From: Bacteroidota bacterium
GTDB taxonomy: Bacteria; Bacteroidota; Ignavibacteria; Kapaibacteriales; NICIL-2
NCBI GenBank assembly: GCA_019695345.1
Contig: JAIBAE010000014.1
Span: 1 to 64,000 of the forward strand
Direction: 5' to 3'
Length of the DNA stretch: 64,000 bases
Shown here in pieces: positions 19,125 to 28,400 of the stretch (positions are counted from its first letter, which is position 1; each line of letters begins with the position of its first letter). The notes under the pieces were generated by a model. That model saw only the letters and a list, made by a program, of their open reading frames with translations. It did not search any database and had not been told where the DNA came from. Made by a program: the position numbers and the translations under genes.

Positions 19125-19161
19125 TTTTGTTGTATGATATTGATTGTATGACTACCAGTAC

Positions 19162-20496
19162 TTAAATCTTCATTTTAACATATAAACTCATCTCTGCAGG
19201 AAGATAATCTTGTTGCTCGCGCAATAAATTTTCTATGCAGAGATCCTCACCAAAAATTACAAAGTCGTCATCGGGTTGCATAGAGTATAGTATCGTGCCT
19301 TTTGATACCATTACATCCGATAATCTATCTATTCTATTCCTGTTGCACCCTAAGATTCTTCTTGTTTTTAACGATACGTGTACACTTTCCGTCCCTATTA
19401 CTGCGCCTTGTACCCATGAATGTAACTCATCTGAATTAACATTAATTTTAGGATGTGCACCAATTACAAAATCACTACCTTTCCACTGAGGCTTTAATTC
19501 CACTTTGTATTTGCCATCTTCAAAGCGGAATGGTATTCTCACAAACGACTCAACTATCCCTTCTGCAATCATCTTCAGAATGTACTTCCTTAACTGGTCA
19601 AGTGATGTATAAATATCATTATGATTATATGCCTTAAACTGGGGTGGAATTCTATCACTGCCTAATGCGGTTAATCTGCCGGCACTTTGGGTTAAAGCTA
19701 AAAATAATTGATGTGGATGTGCTTTACCAGAATAAATCAATGCTTCCAAGTACGGCACCAATTCAGTCAGACAAGCAACATAAAACTTGTATTCATCAAT
19801 TACTAACTCACTTACACCCTGAGGCGGATTATTAATTCTATTCACCAAATACTGTGCTTTTTCTCTTTTACGCTGTATGATATGTAATATCATTTCACCA
19901 ATTTCCGATTCTGCTGAAACATGTAACATTGGTGATACAAACTGTGTTACGGCAAACCCTTCGTTTTCCCATTCTATTTGTACTAATGGTATCCCAATAT
20001 ATCTGGCTGGCAAGCTATCACCAAAATACAATTGTAATTGTGGCTCTAAAGTTATTATCTCGTTATGTTCCAGTCCTTTGTTCCCATAGGTTACAATGGA
20101 TTCATCTGCTATTTTAAACCGTGTCACACTGCTTTGAAACTCTTCTTCCGAGATATTAGGTAAGGCAAGAAAAATATACCCCGGACCTTCCATCAACTGT
20201 TCTGTAAACTGCTTAAAGTTAAAACGTAATGGGTTTGTTTTGTCATCAAAGGCATTATACGTAACAAAAGTCCCATCCGGTAAAAGTGCTTCAATCTTCA
20301 ATGGTTCAAACACCCCTTCACCAATCAGACTTTTGTTATATTCAAACTCTACACATCCCCAGTTGTAGGGTTGTATTTTTGAAGTTGTATAGTGAAGTAG
20401 CACATCACTTCTGGAATGCGCATATCTAAAGTGGTATGGCATCAATAACATGCCATCATACCAATGCAGTGTATTTTTAGGTACTTCGTTTTTCAT
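19162..20496 (-). CDS. tssK: TssK, T6SS baseplate-to-membrane connector
   Basis: 444 residues, the standard TssK (VasE/ImpJ) length. The N-terminus has WYDGMLLMPYHFRYAH (family pattern W.eGmlL.PqHFq) and the later IPLVQIEW. The middle has FLALTQSAGRLTALG (family pattern l..LagrLstf), and the C-terminus has LKTRRILGCNRNRIDRLSDV. TssK is trimeric and links baseplate TssFG to TssL/TssM. It is the first T6SS gene. AAGGA lies 6 bases before the ATG. A TATGTTTG octamer about 32 bases upstream resembles a Bacteroidota -7 element, but no -33 TTG is correctly spaced. Confidence 0.95.
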   Translation of the reverse strand: MKNEVPKNTLHWYDGMLLMPYHFRYAHSRSDVLLHYTTSKIQPYNWGCVEFEYNKSLIGEGVFEPLKIEALLPDGTFVTYNAFDDKTNPLRFNFKQFTEQLMEGPGYIFLALPNISEEEFQSSVTRFKIADESIVTYGNKGLEHNEIITLEPQLQLYFGDSLPARYIGIPLVQIEWENEGFAVTQFVSPMLHVSAESEIGEMILHIIQRKREKAQYLVNRINNPPQGVSELVIDEYKFYVACLTELVPYLEALIYSGKAHPHQLFLALTQSAGRLTALGSDRIPPQFKAYNHNDIYTSLDQLRKYILKMIAEGIVESFVRIPFRFEDGKYKVELKPQWKGSDFVIGAHPKINVNSDELHSWVQGAVIGTESVHVSLKTRRILGCNRNRIDRLSDVMVSKGTILYSMQPDDDFVIFGEDLCIENLLREQQDYLPAEMSLYVKMKI

Positions 20497-20684
20497 TGCA
20501 AATCCTTGTGTTTTGATAAAGTTCCGGCAAACATACTACATGCCCGATACTTTTATCATGCTCATTCCTTTAAGCAACTTCTCAAGTATTGCAAGTACTA
20601 TGCCACTATTATTCATTAAAGACACCACGTTCCATAATTGGAAAATTCACACAATTCTATCTTAAAGCTTGCTTAGAGCATCCC

Positions 20685-20876
20685 TCTGCTGCCGCAGCAA
20701 ACCTTCATCTCGGCAACCCTGTCCGGTCCGACCCTTTAATTATCGCAAAAAAAATCCCGTTAAACTTTACATTCAACGGGTTTACTGGAAACACCTTCTG
20801 ATTTAATGCGATGCTGAAAGGTTCGGACCGGACCGGGTTGGCGCGCTTAAGGGTCGCTTCGGCGCAGAACCGAACC
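20685..20876. repeat. MITE-like element, family 2, with about 45-bp inverted ends around a terminator
   Basis: This is the best preserved family 2 copy. The left end reads CTGCCGCAGCAAACCTTCAT then CTCGGCAACCCTGTCCGGTC. The complement of the right end reads CCGAAGCGACCCTTAAGCGC then GCCAACCCGGTCCGGTCCGA. Between them lies the intrinsic terminator for the upstream macroglobulin gene. It occupies most of the 389-base gap 20497-20885; the remaining 188 bases near tssK are AT-rich, with only the TATGTTTG octamer noted. Confidence 0.75.
20747..20780 (-). terminator. Intrinsic terminator downstream of the macroglobulin gene
   Basis: On the minus strand CCCGTTGAA, a 7-base loop and TTTAACGGG form a 9-bp stem with one G-T pair. 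It is followed by A and a run of eight T. It lies about 105 bases past the macroglobulin stop and inside the family 2 element, so macroglobulin transcription should not enter the T6SS genes. Confidence 0.8.
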
Positions 20877-20885
20877 ATTTTGCTT

Positions 20886-23800
20886 TTATTGGATAATTTT
20901 CACGTAACCACCTCCGTTGTACGAATGGAAGTCGCCGTTGTACATTGCATCCGCAGCAGCCGGACCAACCTTAAACACACCCGGTGTTACAGCCCGAACT
21001 ACGTAATAGAACACGCGCTCTTGCCCAAACACGGTTGTAAAGATGTTCACTCTGTCATCTCGGTAATCAATATTATCTGGTTGTGATTTGTTCGTAGCCC
21101 AGCTTAGTTCCGGTGTTTCTGTAATCCGAGGATTTTCAATTTCGAAACCAGCTGGAAGTAAATCTGATAACACAACATTTTCTAACGTAGCACCGTTTAA
21201 GCTACTAACGCTCAGTTTTACAACTACCATATCGTTTTGGAGGAACGTGTTTCCACTAACTTCTTTACCAAATCTATCAAGATAAGTTCTTCGTATCTTC
21301 ATCATATTATCTTCCTGCTTGATATCATTGCCATTACTGATACCACTTACTTCCCAGTAATAGTAAACATTACCATTTTTAGCTGAAATGCTAACGTTTT
21401 GTCCGGTAATGTTATCCTTTACAACAACATCTTTACCAGTCATTTCACCAACCTTTTTACCGTTAGCGGTGATTACTGCAGTAGAGTTACTACTTCCGTT
21501 TTTACGTGCAACTTTCCCTAATGCAAGTAATGAGAATGAATTTTCTTGCGTGGAATACCATTTACGTCCTTTTAGTTGCTGGGATAAATGTCTTGCCATA
21601 ACATTTACTTGTGGATTGTTGGGGTCAACATCAATCATAACAGAAAGTATTAATGCTTCATCTCTAATCCACGATGAAAAACTACCACCTAAAACCGGTT
21701 GTGAGTATTCTTCAATTTTCATTGGTAAGAGTGATTCATAACTTTTTCTATCACCCAAATACAAGTACGTACAAGCTAACATATAGCGGGAATCATATGT
21801 TAATGCTCCAATGCTACCTTTGTAGTAGTTCATTGTAGCTAAGTCTTGCTTACCCGCAAGTGCCATTACATACAATGAATAGAATATCTCTTGTGGAACA
21901 ACCTTTCTGTTCTTTGTGGTGCCTGCATAATCAAAGTAATAGTAGGTATAGTAATCTTTAGCTTGTATTTTCTTGCCAAGATATTGTACAATCTGGTCTA
22001 TGGTTGATTGAGAAACATCATATCCGGCTTTTTTGGCTTCAATCATAAAGTGACACGCATAAGCACTACCCCACCAGCTATCATAGGTTCCACCTTGCCA
22101 ATAACTTAAACCACCATTATACATCTGCATTGTTTTTAATTTATTTACCGCCTCTTGTACGTTTAACGCAGCATTGTTTGATTCCATAGAGGATAACGAT
22201 GATGACAAATCCGCAAGGTATAACTGTGGAAATGCTTTCGATGTAGTTTGCTCAACACAACCGTAAGGATAGCCAATTAGTTCAGATAGATTTTTGGAGA
22301 ATTCAACAACAGGTGAGCGACTTACAACAAGTTTACCTTTCATGGTACCTTGCATATAGTTGGCACTGAGGTTTACAGATTTTGTTTCGTTATTCTGTAC
22401 GGTTCCTCCACCCGTCGTTTTCATAAGCGGAGATATAGGTCGTACCGCAATTTCGGTTTTATCGGTGTACGTTTCCCCGCCAACCGATGCTCTAACTTCT
22501 ACATTTGAAACACCTACACTTGGTTGTGCAAGAATAGTAAACACAACTCTCTCTTCAGCGTTTGGTTTGATGGTAACAGATTGAGATGTAGCACCCGCAA
22601 CCTTCAACATTCCGTTAGTGGTTATTGATGCAGAACCGGAAAGTTGTTTTGATGTAGTGTTAGATAGTGTTACAGGAACAGTAACAGAATCACCCGGACT
22701 TATGAATCTTGGTAATCCAGTACTCACTACAAGTGGGTCAGCTACCTTCATGCTTTTTTCAGCGGAACCAAACGACTTACCTTTATATGCTACTGCCATA
22801 ATTCGGAGAGCGCCGGAGAACTGAGGTATATCAATTGTAAAGCTTCCTTCGCCACTACCGTTTGTTGTTACAACACCACTCCAGAATGCAACTAGGTTAA
22901 CACGTTTTGCTAAAATTGGCGTAAGCCTACGGTCGTACTCATCATCACCGGCACCATACGAATACTTCCCGGGTTTTAACTCAGGAAAGATGTAGGGATA
23001 CACATCAAATGTCCCAACTTGTAATGCCCTGCGTTGGTAGAAATATTCATGCGGGTTTGGTGTCTTTGTTCGTTTAATTGCTAGTATTCCTTCATCAACA
23101 ACAGCAATGGTCATTTGAACATTAGAGTTATTCTGAGCACGTACTTTTATGGTTTGTTTTGTATTAGAGCGAGACTGATTTGGCGCGTCTATAGCCAATT
23201 GAATTTTAGTATTATCTAATTCAGCAAATAATGGAGCAGAACCGTGTGCTACAGTTAAAGGCATAGCTCCATCATCTAATGGTTTGAATAGTGTAGCAGT
23301 AACATATACATTGGGTAAGAAATCCTCTGTTACCTTTAACTTTATGCTTGCAGATTTTTGATCGGTTGTAACATACTGATAACTCTTAACACCATCGCGT
23401 TCTACCGTTACTAACATTTTACCTGCAAATGGAGTTTTAAATAAAACACTAGCTTCCTCTCCAACGGAGTATTTTGGTTTATCAAACGCAATATCAATCT
23501 GCCCTTCACGTTGAACTTCAAATGCAGTTGTTTGGGTTGCTCCCCATCCCCAAACATAGAACTGACGGGATACATAGGTTTCCGCATCGGGTTTCATAAC
23601 ACGTATTTCATAATCACCGGATTGTTGCGGAGTGTAGCTAAAGGTCATCCCGTTTGTACCCATGGAAATAGATTTATCCGATACAACAATCTCTTTTTTA
23701 CGAGACACATAATTAAAACTTGAGTAGCCACTATTTTCCAAAACTGTTTGCCACTCTTTACGAACAACCTGAACTCTCGCCTGTGCTGAAACTCCATTTC

Positions 23801-26363
23801 CATTCATATCAACTGCAACAAGTGGGACATTTAATGGAACCCTTGCATCGGCATAAGAATCTATTTTCCGTATTCCATAGTACACCGGCTGTGTTGACAC
23901 ATCAAATGTTTGCATTCTGCTAACCGGTCTTCCGGTCTCATCAAAAACAGTGGCAAACACTTTACCGGTTAGCATCCCGGTATTTGCATACTCTGCAGGT
24001 ACACTAAACACCTCTTTTACATTACCATTGGCATCAGTTTTACCTTGTTTTACAACATCGTTAACTCTACTAGTATTCTTTGAGACAACTGTAAAGTTGT
24101 ACCCTGCATATTTTGTTGGATTAAAGTACTTTCTGGATAGTTGATATTGGACTTCGTAATTACGAAGCGCTGCAGGTGGTCCAAAGTAATTTACTGCATG
24201 TATGGTACTAATAACTGAATCGCCAGCAGCATACATCGATTTACTGAGATTTAACTTCACGTCAATTCTATCGGGAAAGAATTCTTCAATACCTATTGTT
24301 TTACTGGTTAAAAATACATCGTTGGCTGTATAAATATCAACCACATAATTCCCTGTCATCAAACTTTGCTGTATGGGTACATCTAACTGAACAGATCCCT
24401 CTTTATCAAGATTTCTCTTAACAGTCATAAACTCATCACCACTTGGTCGCATTATTTTAATCTTTATAGGGAATTGTCCCGGAACTGTCCATTTTTTATC
24501 ACGTACAATAGTGTTCAAGTGGATTGTCTCTCCAGGGCGGTACACATCTCTATCTCCATAAACAAACGCTTGTAAACCTGCTGTGTTTTCTTGCATGCCA
24601 CCAACATCAAATCTTGAGGTCTCAACTTTGGTGTCTTTAAACATCATGTAATTAAAATCACCGGCTAACCTCGTAGTAATCATACCAACAGTAAAATTCT
24701 TAGCCTTTGTAAGTACATTCTCAAACTTAGCTACACCATTGCCATCGGTGGTAACCTGTTGAACCTTTTGATTATTTGTTGAGATAAAACTCACTTGTAC
24801 ACCGGATAATGGCTCGGCAGATTTTATGGAATTACAAAATACAAGCACATCATTATCACTTGATTTGGCAATCATTCCAATATCCGAAACGGACACCAGT
24901 TTAGCAGATGAGGTCCATCTATCATCCAACGATTCTACCTTTACTACATATATCCCTTTGTATTCTGTGTAAGTATCTTCTAACGACATGTTGAGTAAAG
25001 ACACATTACCGGCCTTAGGTAGACTTTTCGTTTCATACGTGCGTTCACTTATAACATTACCGTAAACTTTGTAATCTTCTACATCTAAATCAAAATTTCC
25101 ATAACCGCCCTTTTTCGATGAGGTTCGTTGTACATCATACTCTTCATCCGTCATTTCGCTGTTTTCATCGTAGTAGTAATCTTCATCATCATAATAGTAT
25201 CGCCGTGCAGTACGCAGGAAGGACTGGATATTGTTTTCAAACACCTTAATGATGGTAACTTTTACTTTAGGTATTGCCACTATTCTAACACCAATATTCC
25301 TATTACCCTTAGGTGTAAGGTAAAGTGCTTTTTTAGAGGTAAACGTAATTCCGGGTTGTAGCTCACCAAACGTAATTGTCTTGGTAAACTCACCCGACAT
25401 CACGCCACCAAGTACACCTCTCAACGTATTTTTAATGGTAATAGTATAAGGTTGTTTAGGGTCAAACGCACCCTTTAAGACTAAACCAAAATCTGCTTTT
25501 TCCACCGAGAGGGCTACCACCGGATTTATGCTCACCGCCGAACTTACATCGGCATTTTCAACAGGTTGTGAAGTAACCACATTGATAACTCCGGCTCCTT
25601 CTTCAAACTCTGTATTCACGTCAGTTATTTCTAATCGTTTTCTCGATGGAACATGTGCTTCCAACGTAAATGCTTTGTCAGACTTCCATGCACTTTCAAC
25701 ACATTGTGCTCCTGCATCAACAGTAATTTTTAGAGTACCATCATCAAACTCGTCAGTTGTTTGTTGCATACTCAATGCTACATCCTTCCCAACTGAGGTA
25801 CTAAGCAACACAAAAGGGACATCCTTATTATTCACTTGTAAGTGTATAAGATCACCTATCTTCTTTGGATTTACATCGTAATTAAATTTTAGAGTAGAGC
25901 GAAGTTCAACTGCTCCACCGCGGTCTTCGGCTTTTAACCAGTAGGTTTCCGCACCATCTAAATTAAGGTATGGCGTGTGGAATGTAAACTCGGTTTTACT
26001 ACCAAGCGAAGTATATTCACTGCCCATTCCAAGTACGGATTTTGTGACTTCGGCTTTGTAATCGGTGCATGCCTTAAACCCTATACTTGGCGAAAACACT
26101 AACTCCGTGGGCGATTGCCACTTAAACTGACCTTTAATATCAGGAGTAAATTTAATATAATCGGTAGTATCCCAACGGTCTACCAGCGAGTCTTGTACAA
26201 CCTTAGCGTTAAAGATAAACGTTAGGTTTTGTTGGGGTGAAATAACATCGGTAAAATTGGTTTGGCTAACTTCCAAACCACTGCCAAGGCAACCATAAAA
26301 CACAACAGACAATACAAGCACTGTGGCAACGCCAACTGCCAAGCGAGGAATGAAGCGGTACAT
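20886..26363 (-). CDS. Alpha-2-macroglobulin family lipoprotein with thioester
   Basis: 1825 residues from the ATG at 26363 (GGGAG upstream; a TTG 15 bases earlier is less likely). The N-terminus MYRFIPRLAVGVATVLVLSV ends at FYGC, a lipobox-like site with an unusual Phe at -3. Repeated MG domains follow, including the macroglobulin block DRDVYRPGETIHLNTIVRDK. The PYGCVEQTTSKAFPQLYL block near residue 1367 carries the CxEQ thioester that covalently traps proteases, followed by an alpha/alpha-toroid region. An acidic Tyr/Asp/Glu-rich insertion lies near residues 388-415. Such proteins act as periplasmic or surface protease traps, often next to pbpC, which is absent here. A family 2 repeat and a terminator follow. 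Confidence 0.95.
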   Translation of the reverse strand: MYRFIPRLAVGVATVLVLSVVFYGCLGSGLEVSQTNFTDVISPQQNLTFIFNAKVVQDSLVDRWDTTDYIKFTPDIKGQFKWQSPTELVFSPSIGFKACTDYKAEVTKSVLGMGSEYTSLGSKTEFTFHTPYLNLDGAETYWLKAEDRGGAVELRSTLKFNYDVNPKKIGDLIHLQVNNKDVPFVLLSTSVGKDVALSMQQTTDEFDDGTLKITVDAGAQCVESAWKSDKAFTLEAHVPSRKRLEITDVNTEFEEGAGVINVVTSQPVENADVSSAVSINPVVALSVEKADFGLVLKGAFDPKQPYTITIKNTLRGVLGGVMSGEFTKTITFGELQPGITFTSKKALYLTPKGNRNIGVRIVAIPKVKVTIIKVFENNIQSFLRTARRYYYDDEDYYYDENSEMTDEEYDVQRTSSKKGGYGNFDLDVEDYKVYGNVISERTYETKSLPKAGNVSLLNMSLEDTYTEYKGIYVVKVESLDDRWTSSAKLVSVSDIGMIAKSSDNDVLVFCNSIKSAEPLSGVQVSFISTNNQKVQQVTTDGNGVAKFENVLTKAKNFTVGMITTRLAGDFNYMMFKDTKVETSRFDVGGMQENTAGLQAFVYGDRDVYRPGETIHLNTIVRDKKWTVPGQFPIKIKIMRPSGDEFMTVKRNLDKEGSVQLDVPIQQSLMTGNYVVDIYTANDVFLTSKTIGIEEFFPDRIDVKLNLSKSMYAAGDSVISTIHAVNYFGPPAALRNYEVQYQLSRKYFNPTKYAGYNFTVVSKNTSRVNDVVKQGKTDANGNVKEVFSVPAEYANTGMLTGKVFATVFDETGRPVSRMQTFDVSTQPVYYGIRKIDSYADARVPLNVPLVAVDMNGNGVSAQARVQVVRKEWQTVLENSGYSSFNYVSRKKEIVVSDKSISMGTNGMTFSYTPQQSGDYEIRVMKPDAETYVSRQFYVWGWGATQTTAFEVQREGQIDIAFDKPKYSVGEEASVLFKTPFAGKMLVTVERDGVKSYQYVTTDQKSASIKLKVTEDFLPNVYVTATLFKPLDDGAMPLTVAHGSAPLFAELDNTKIQLAIDAPNQSRSNTKQTIKVRAQNNSNVQMTIAVVDEGILAIKRTKTPNPHEYFYQRRALQVGTFDVYPYIFPELKPGKYSYGAGDDEYDRRLTPILAKRVNLVAFWSGVVTTNGSGEGSFTIDIPQFSGALRIMAVAYKGKSFGSAEKSMKVADPLVVSTGLPRFISPGDSVTVPVTLSNTTSKQLSGSASITTNGMLKVAGATSQSVTIKPNAEERVVFTILAQPSVGVSNVEVRASVGGETYTDKTEIAVRPISPLMKTTGGGTVQNNETKSVNLSANYMQGTMKGKLVVSRSPVVEFSKNLSELIGYPYGCVEQTTSKAFPQLYLADLSSSLSSMESNNAALNVQEAVNKLKTMQMYNGGLSYWQGGTYDSWWGSAYACHFMIEAKKAGYDVSQSTIDQIVQYLGKKIQAKDYYTYYYFDYAGTTKNRKVVPQEIFYSLYVMALAGKQDLATMNYYKGSIGALTYDSRYMLACTYLYLGDRKSYESLLPMKIEEYSQPVLGGSFSSWIRDEALILSVMIDVDPNNPQVNVMARHLSQQLKGRKWYSTQENSFSLLALGKVARKNGSSNSTAVITANGKKVGEMTGKDVVVKDNITGQNVSISAKNGNVYYYWEVSGISNGNDIKQEDNMMKIRRTYLDRFGKEVSGNTFLQNDMVVVKLSVSSLNGATLENVVLSDLLPAGFEIENPRITETPELSWATNKSQPDNIDYRDDRVNIFTTVFGQERVFYYVVRAVTPGVFKVGPAAADAMYNGDFHSYNGGGYVKIIQ

Positions 26364-26506
26364 AAAGTACTCTCCCAAAGTTAAGTGGATTGAATGGGTA
26401 GGAATTGTTGTGCGAAAATAATGTTTCTGTTTACCTTTACAACAGAAATTTCTAACTTTCTTGTTAACAAAAAGATAAAGTCAATAAATTGAAATAGTGG
26501 ATATAC

Positions 26507-26575
26507 TTTTCTGTGCCAGTCCGCACCTAGTATCCACCTATCCCGCGCCTCATATTGCGGGACAAAACGGCATTA
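26507..26575. repeat. Degenerate family 1 repeat upstream of the macroglobulin gene
   Basis: TTTTCTGTGCCAGTCCGCAC followed by C resembles the family 1 terminal repeat, and the TCCCGC...GCGGGA inverted pair at 26541-26562 resembles the internal hairpin of other copies. The right terminal repeat is not clear. It lies in the 238-base gap before the macroglobulin ATG, 27 bases beyond the stop of the neighbouring T9SS-type protein. Confidence 0.4.
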
Positions 26576-26601
26576 TACATATACCATTTACAATCTATGA
26601 A

Positions 26602-28182
26602 TTAATGTTGCACAACAAAAGGTGTAACTTTATCACCTATTTTACAGAAATAAATACCGGATTGGAATTGTGAAGTGTTTAGTACAACTGTAGTATTAAA
26701 AGTACATTGATAAACAATTTTACCAAGAATATCGTAAACTATACACTCACCTGAGTTAAAGCCAGATATTAGGATCTGATCTTGTGCTGGGTTAGGTTGA
26801 ATCGATTCTTGTCTAATGAAATCATATTCACCGGATTGTATGTCAACAGTAGTATGATTGATTGGTATGTTTTTTAATCCATTAGGATTATAAACATAAA
26901 TACCTTTTTCACTTATCATCATCCAAATGTTTTCATATTTGTCCTTAATAACATCTGTCACATAAGAATTTTTATTCCCAAATGGATTAAAGATCTTCCA
27001 AACACCCATGTGTGTATATAACAAACCCATATTTGTACCGATATAATAGTTATTGTAATCATCAACATAAAAAGTACTGACATTGTAGTTACTTCCATTA
27101 ATTCTAGCTGGAATATCCTTTGCTCTCAACTCCCAAGAATTTCCAAATAATCTAATGACTCTGTAGGTAGAGTCAAATTTATTCAATGTGTACACGGTAT
27201 CATTCTTACCCAAAAAAAGTCTGACATTATCTTCAGATGCCACACTAGAGTCATTTATCCAAATTGGTTTTTGAACTGTGTCTATGATACTAAGTATACC
27301 TGTATTTGATGGCACAAGTAATTCAACATTATTTCTAATAATAAAGTTATTATAGTATATACCATTGCGATTTTTCAATTGAATTGGCTTAAGTGGAAGT
27401 TGTATCCAATCTGAACCTGAAAATATATTTAACAAATTTACATCTTTACATTTTGAAGCAACACCTGATTTATTTAATGGTTGTAATAAATGAGAAGGCG
27501 ATGAACTTATATTTGAGTTCTGGGTGTTGTATAAGGATACGTACGATTGGTTGTACCTAAACATTCCTGATGGTATATTGAACCAGATGTTGTCAGAATT
27601 ATCAATACAATATTCAACTTGTGAGTTTAACATCAAACTGTAACCAATGGGTATTGTATCATTTTTCCAATCTGTATTAATAAAATGATGAATTAGAAAA
27701 TGTTTATTGGTTTTTTCAAGAACTGTTGAAACCGTGATATTACTATCCCTGTCATATTTAAATGGTTTACCTATACCAGATGTACTAAACCCATGTGGTA
27801 TGGGTACTATAGTCCAATTATTATCCGGTTTTATCCTTACATAACAACTTGCTATATCTAAAAACCCTTGATTATCTGCTCTAATAGAAATAGTAAAATT
27901 TCCAGTGTCTTTAACTCCAGGAGACACCGTCATTTTGATATTACTATACGGTGGGTTAGGGTACTGGTTTGAAAGCTTGACTGTCCCATTAGGAAAATCA
28001 GTTATCACTGATAAAAATATAGTACCATTAAATCCATTTAAAGGAACAATATTGATCGTGAACTCAGCATTTTCACCAATAATCAAGTCCTTTGATTCCG
28101 GATTAATAGAAAGTTTAATTTTTTGTGCTAACATCAACTGACCTGCAATCAGAAATAAAAGTAACCAAAGTAAGGTCTTCAT
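26602..28182 (-). CDS. Exported propeller-like protein with T9SS-type sorting domain
   Basis: 526 residues. A signal peptide (MKTLLWLLLFLIAGQLMLAQ) is followed by an Ig-like domain (about 20-120; pattern NPESKDLIIGENAEFTINIVP) and a central region of repeated short strands with motifs such as DYNNYYIGTNMGLLYTHMG and KYENIWMMISEKGIYVYN. These resemble the two-component-regulator/ligand-binding propeller repeat. The last 80 residues have IQPNPAQDQILISGF, VYDILGKIVY and FQSGIYFCKIGD, the T9SS type A sorting pattern. It is therefore probably secreted across the outer membrane by a T9SS encoded elsewhere. GGAG precedes the ATG. Function unknown; extracellular sensing or adhesion is possible. Confidence 0.8.
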   Translation of the reverse strand: MKTLLWLLLFLIAGQLMLAQKIKLSINPESKDLIIGENAEFTINIVPLNGFNGTIFLSVITDFPNGTVKLSNQYPNPPYSNIKMTVSPGVKDTGNFTISIRADNQGFLDIASCYVRIKPDNNWTIVPIPHGFSTSGIGKPFKYDRDSNITVSTVLEKTNKHFLIHHFINTDWKNDTIPIGYSLMLNSQVEYCIDNSDNIWFNIPSGMFRYNQSYVSLYNTQNSNISSSPSHLLQPLNKSGVASKCKDVNLLNIFSGSDWIQLPLKPIQLKNRNGIYYNNFIIRNNVELLVPSNTGILSIIDTVQKPIWINDSSVASEDNVRLFLGKNDTVYTLNKFDSTYRVIRLFGNSWELRAKDIPARINGSNYNVSTFYVDDYNNYYIGTNMGLLYTHMGVWKIFNPFGNKNSYVTDVIKDKYENIWMMISEKGIYVYNPNGLKNIPINHTTVDIQSGEYDFIRQESIQPNPAQDQILISGFNSGECIVYDILGKIVYQCTFNTTVVLNTSQFQSGIYFCKIGDKVTPFVVQH

Positions 28183-28257
28183 AAAAACTCCAAGATTAAA
28201 AATTTGGTTGCTTTGAAGTTAAGCCCATATAATTTAATAACCAAGGTATTTAATCTT

Positions 28258-28326
28258 TGCGCCGCTCCAACGGTCGGCTCGGACTGGGTTGCCGCGCTGG
28301 TTGAGTTGCTTCGGCAGCTGCGGGGA
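28258..28326. repeat. Single family 2 end upstream of rsgA
   Basis: GGCTCGGACTGGGTTGCCGC followed by GCTGGTTGAGTTGCTTCGGC matches the right terminal repeat of family 2 (compare 20815-20876 and, in complement, 36064-36098). The matching left end is not recognisable. It lies between the divergent genes for the propeller protein and rsgA. Confidence 0.55.
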
Positions 28327-28400
28327 ACATCCATAAATTTTATGAAACCTAAGTTCTGTATTTTCGTACTGCACGTTCTGTTTTAACCACTTAGCAGTTT

